A DNA stretch of 64,000 nt from Desulfoferula mesophila (GTDB lineage: Bacteria > Desulfobacterota > Desulfarculia > Desulfarculales > Desulfarculaceae): contig NZ_AP028679.1 of NCBI RefSeq assembly GCF_037076455.1, positions 3,487,501 to 3,551,500 on the forward strand, written 5' to 3'. The notes beneath the pieces were generated by a model that worked only from the letters and a program-made list of their open reading frames with translations, had not been told where the DNA came from and did no database searches. The position numbers and the translations under genes are program-made. This document shows positions 61,564-64,000 of the stretch, one piece after another; position 1 is the stretch's first letter; every line of letters begins with the position of its first letter.

Positions 61564-62370
61564 GTGCTTAGTCTGCCTATTCTATCCAATGGGCGCTCCC
61601 TGTAAAGCCCCGGCTTGCCGAACCGGGGCCGGGATAGGGATTTGGACCGGGAGGCAAAGCAGGCCGCACATGACCCCGGGCGGCGCCCAATCCCGACAGC
61701 CTGGTAAGTATGGGCCAAACCGCCCCGCGCACCCCGTTGCCTTTAAAGGCGGGGCGGCCGGGGTGGCCCGGGCCTGGGGGGGGGCCTGCCATCTAACCAT
61801 AGATACGCGCATGAGCCGCCTGGGGGGCGCCCCCACGCAAAGCGCCGCCGGTTTCAGCCAAATAAATTTACTCTCTTTTCCGCCTGTTACCCATAAGCTG
61901 CGATTAATTACCCAGAGGCGAACCTGTAAATAAGTTTTTCAGTACGCCTGTATCGTTTATTGACACATCAAATACTCGCGACGCTTAACTGTAACAAGTT
62001 CCTATTTGTTGTAAATTATCGTTTACACCTATCGGACTTGCCGATATTTTTTTTAATTAAAATCAATTGTTTTACGATGTGTTTTATTTATATTTATCAT
62101 TTTTTTAATCAACGCTTTTAATTTTTCCCATATCCATTGACATGGATTGCGCAAGTCTATATATGATATTTCACATCCTGCCTATGAGAGTTAATTTATT
62201 CTGGTTTATCGGATTTGTGTAATTGAGAGTACTCCCCTTGCTCCCTCCCCTCTGGCAGTTTGGGCGTCATAGTTGCCCCTTGAAAAGCGGCCTTATCGAA
62301 ATCTACAACTGAACATCCTCGGCTGTTGCCGGCCTGCCCTGGTCCATCAACGTCCACTTGGGAGACTAGT
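61564..62370. other. Non-coding stretch, strongly AT-rich in 61930-62200
   Basis: GC-rich to about 61860, then abruptly AT-rich (T-runs at 62049-62056 and 62100-62106). No gene is supported. The promoter at 62137-62165 and a leader of about 200 nt for the repeat-protein gene lie here. I see no known riboswitch consensus in the leader. AT-rich upstream DNA often attracts nucleoid silencers. Confidence 0.5.
62137..62165 (+). promoter_or_regulatory. Sigma70-type promoter of repeat-protein gene
   Basis: Consensus TTGACA (62137-62142), exactly 17 bp, then TATATG (62160-62165), within AT-rich DNA. Predicted start near 62172, about 200 nt before the ATG. Confidence 0.65.
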
Positions 62371-64000
62371 ATGCCTAGTAGGGTCAAGCTGGTTAGCACA
62401 GTTCTATTCCTATTCCTCTTAATGTTTTCTCCCTCTGCTTCTTTTGCAGACAACTACGAAGTTGACAGCACTGTAAGCAGCGTTGTCGGCACGGAAAATG
62501 CCGACACCGTAAACGTAAACACGCCATCAGGGGTGGTCACCAACCAGGTGCAAACCAGGGGTGGTGACGACACTATCAACAACTATAATCAAGTCGGCAG
62601 CTACATAGACGGTGGCGACGGCGCCGACACGATCACCAACTCGGGCAGCGTAGGTGCCTATGTCACCGGCGGCGTCAACAGCAATGGCGTGACCAGCGGC
62701 GGCAACACCATCAGCAACACCTCCACCGGCACCGTGGCCAGCGACGTGGTCGGTTCGGACAACCGCGGGACTTCCAGCAGCGGCGGCGAAAACCAGATAT
62801 CCAACGCCGGCAGCATCTCCGGCAACGTATTTGGCAGCAAGAACACCGGCGCCGATTCCAGCGGCGGAACCAACACCATCGACAACCAGGGCAGCGTCGG
62901 CGGCGCCATCACCGGCTCGCACAACCAAAGCGCGGGAACCAGCGGTGGCGATAACACGGTGAACAACTCCGGCACCGTCTCCTCCAGCGTTTACGGCAGC
63001 CGCAACTCCGGCCTGGGCGCCGAAGGCGGCGGCAACGAGGTTACCAACGAGGAAACCGGCCAGATCAACGGCAACATGATCGGCTCGGACAACACCAACA
63101 CCGGCAACATCGGCGGCGGCAACACCGTCAGCAACCTCGGCACCGTGAACATGACGGTGGCGGGCAGCAGCAACTTCGGCGAGAATTCCAGCGGCGGCGG
63201 CAACCAGGTAAGCAACGGCTCCACCACCGTTACCGGTTCGGCGGCCACCGTCAAAGACGCCCTGATGGGCTCGCTGAACCAGGGGAGCGGCGCCAGCGGC
63301 GGCAGCAACACCGTGGACAACTACGGCGTGGTGAATTCCAGCACCTACGGCAGCCGCAACGCGGGCCAGGACAGCAGCGGCGGCGACAACACCGTCACCA
63401 ACCATGAGGGCGGCACCATCAACGGCCATCTGGTGGGCACGGAAAACAGCGGTTCCGGAAGCGCGGGCGGCGGGAACACCCTAGGCAACTCCGGTACGGT
63501 GAACCAGTTCGTCTACGGCAGCCTCAACTCGGGGCAGGACTCCCTCGGCGGCACCAACACCATCAACAACAACAGCACCGGCCTGGTCAAGGGCGACCTG
63601 ATCGGCACCCAGAACCAGGGCTCCGGCAGCAGCGGCGGCGAGAACCAGATCACCAACGACGGCAGCATCCAGGGCAGCGTCTACGGCAACCTCAACTCCG
63701 GCTACGACAGCAGCGGCGGCTTCAACGAGATCGCCAACAACTCCGGCGCCACCGTGACCGGCGACGTCCTTGGCGCGGACAACCGCGGCGAGCTCAGCAG
63801 CGGCGGCGACAACCAGATAACCAACGCCGGCACCATCTCGGGCAACGTATACGGCAGCAAGAACACCGGCCCCGGCTCCAGCGGCGAAAACAACACCATC
63901 GCCAACAAGACCGGCGGTACCGTCAAGGGCAGCATCTACGGCTCTTACAACGACGCCCAGGGAGTCAGCGGCGGAGCCAACGATATAGGCAACACCGGCA
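62371..64000 (+). CDS. Large secreted repeat protein (3' end outside window)
   Basis: ATG 62371 with GGGAG 6-7 nt upstream. The signal peptide VKLVSTVLFLFLLMFSPSAS is followed by FADNYEV. The remaining 510 visible residues are tandem units of about 27-28 residues with the pattern SSGGxNxIxNxGxIxGxVYGSxNxG, at least 16 copies, rich in Gly/Ser/Asn/Thr with alternating hydrophobics. This points to a beta-solenoid surface or secreted protein such as an adhesin. The frame is still open at 64000, so the anchor or secretion signal is unseen. A long antisense frame at 62527-63429 is a by-product of the repeat codons. Confidence 0.85.
   Translation, partial: MPSRVKLVSTVLFLFLLMFSPSASFADNYEVDSTVSSVVGTENADTVNVNTPSGVVTNQVQTRGGDDTINNYNQVGSYIDGGDGADTITNSGSVGAYVTGGVNSNGVTSGGNTISNTSTGTVASDVVGSDNRGTSSSGGENQISNAGSISGNVFGSKNTGADSSGGTNTIDNQGSVGGAITGSHNQSAGTSGGDNTVNNSGTVSSSVYGSRNSGLGAEGGGNEVTNEETGQINGNMIGSDNTNTGNIGGGNTVSNLGTVNMTVAGSSNFGENSSGGGNQVSNGSTTVTGSAATVKDALMGSLNQGSGASGGSNTVDNYGVVNSSTYGSRNAGQDSSGGDNTVTNHEGGTINGHLVGTENSGSGSAGGGNTLGNSGTVNQFVYGSLNSGQDSLGGTNTINNNSTGLVKGDLIGTQNQGSGSSGGENQITNDGSIQGSVYGNLNSGYDSSGGFNEIANNSGATVTGDVLGADNRGELSSGGDNQITNAGTISGNVYGSKNTGPGSSGENNTIANKTGGTVKGSIYGSYNDAQGVSGGANDIGNTG

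Noticed and set aside
62527-63429. Leftward 300-aa Ala/Val/Gly-rich open frame
   Set aside because: It is the antisense of the repeat-protein codons; its apparent repeats simply mirror those of the real gene at 62371.
62600-64000. Possible CRISPR array
   Set aside because: The tandem units are about 81-84 bp, in frame, variable and protein-coding, without constant direct repeats and unique spacers; no cas genes are present.

Overview
The window looks like chromosomal DNA of a GC-rich anaerobic proteobacterium-like organism, most likely a Desulfobacterota (deltaproteobacterial) lineage. This rests only on gene content (an RRM protein beside an RhlE-type helicase, a CoxL-type molybdenum hydroxylase, a FadR-type regulator, acyl-CoA ligase and methylmalonate-semialdehyde dehydrogenase remnants, asparagine-synthase glycan genes) and is an inference, not an identification. 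The sequence is a patchwork of accessory blocks stitched together by four copies of one IS21-family element. Three are full length (2527 bp each, identical translations); the first is cut by the window edge.

Layout. 0-1.3 kb: end of IS21 copy 1, abutting a 3' remnant of an HU-like gene. 1.4-14.3 kb: an AT-richer mobile island with an iteron-like repeat cluster, an orphan PAS histidine kinase, a small RHH-like gene overlapping a hypothetical, a leftward putative defence cassette (DUF262/HNH nuclease, HEPN protein, unknown 213-aa protein, XRE regulator) and a rightward phage/ICE-like module (GRAM-domain membrane protein, RecB-like nuclease, DUF932 protein). It ends at a tRNA 3' fragment and a tyrosine integrase beheaded by IS21 copy 2. 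16.8-24.0 kb: between inverted IS21 copies 2 and 3, a glycan/lipid module (GT2, FAD amine-oxidase-like protein, B12-binding radical SAM protein, large membrane glycosyltransferase).

26.5-39.2 kb: a mangled mmsA remnant, then RRM protein and RhlE helicase behind structured leaders. Next is a divergent catabolic locus: a three-gene molybdenum hydroxylase (FeS subunit plus a cofactor subunit split in two) faces a FadR-type regulator, a LarA-like protein and a DUF6282 protein. This operon is broken by IS21 copy 4, which joins the first 14 codons of a beta-hydroxyacid dehydrogenase to an acyl-CoA ligase that has lost its native start. 39.2-50.3 kb: more ordinary chromosome: a cyclase-receiver-LuxR fusion, GNAT, DUF389 membrane protein, large membrane glycosyltransferase with a C-terminal discoidin-like domain, DUF4037 protein, flavin reductase, OmpA-like lipoprotein, FMN-dependent alpha-hydroxyacid oxidase-like protein.

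50.36-61.53 kb: an 11-kb polysaccharide island bounded by 53-bp direct repeats. The right repeat is the 3' half of an intact tRNA-Arg(UCU), the left one a displaced copy, so it looks like a tRNA-integrated island that has lost its integrase. Its leftward operon encodes an asparagine synthase, a bi-domain oxidoreductase, a small DMT transporter, a methyltransferase ghost, a toroid (heparinase-like) protein, GT2, UDP-GlcNAc 2-epimerase and a polytopic membrane protein. 62.4-64.0 kb: start of a very repetitive secreted protein that runs off the right edge.

No single unambiguous new system is proven. The best candidates for something undescribed are the DUF262-HEPN-213 aa cassette, the LarA-like/DUF6282 pair with its apparently non-catalytic LarA fold, the cyclase-REC-LuxR fusion, and the FAD-less split molybdenum hydroxylase.
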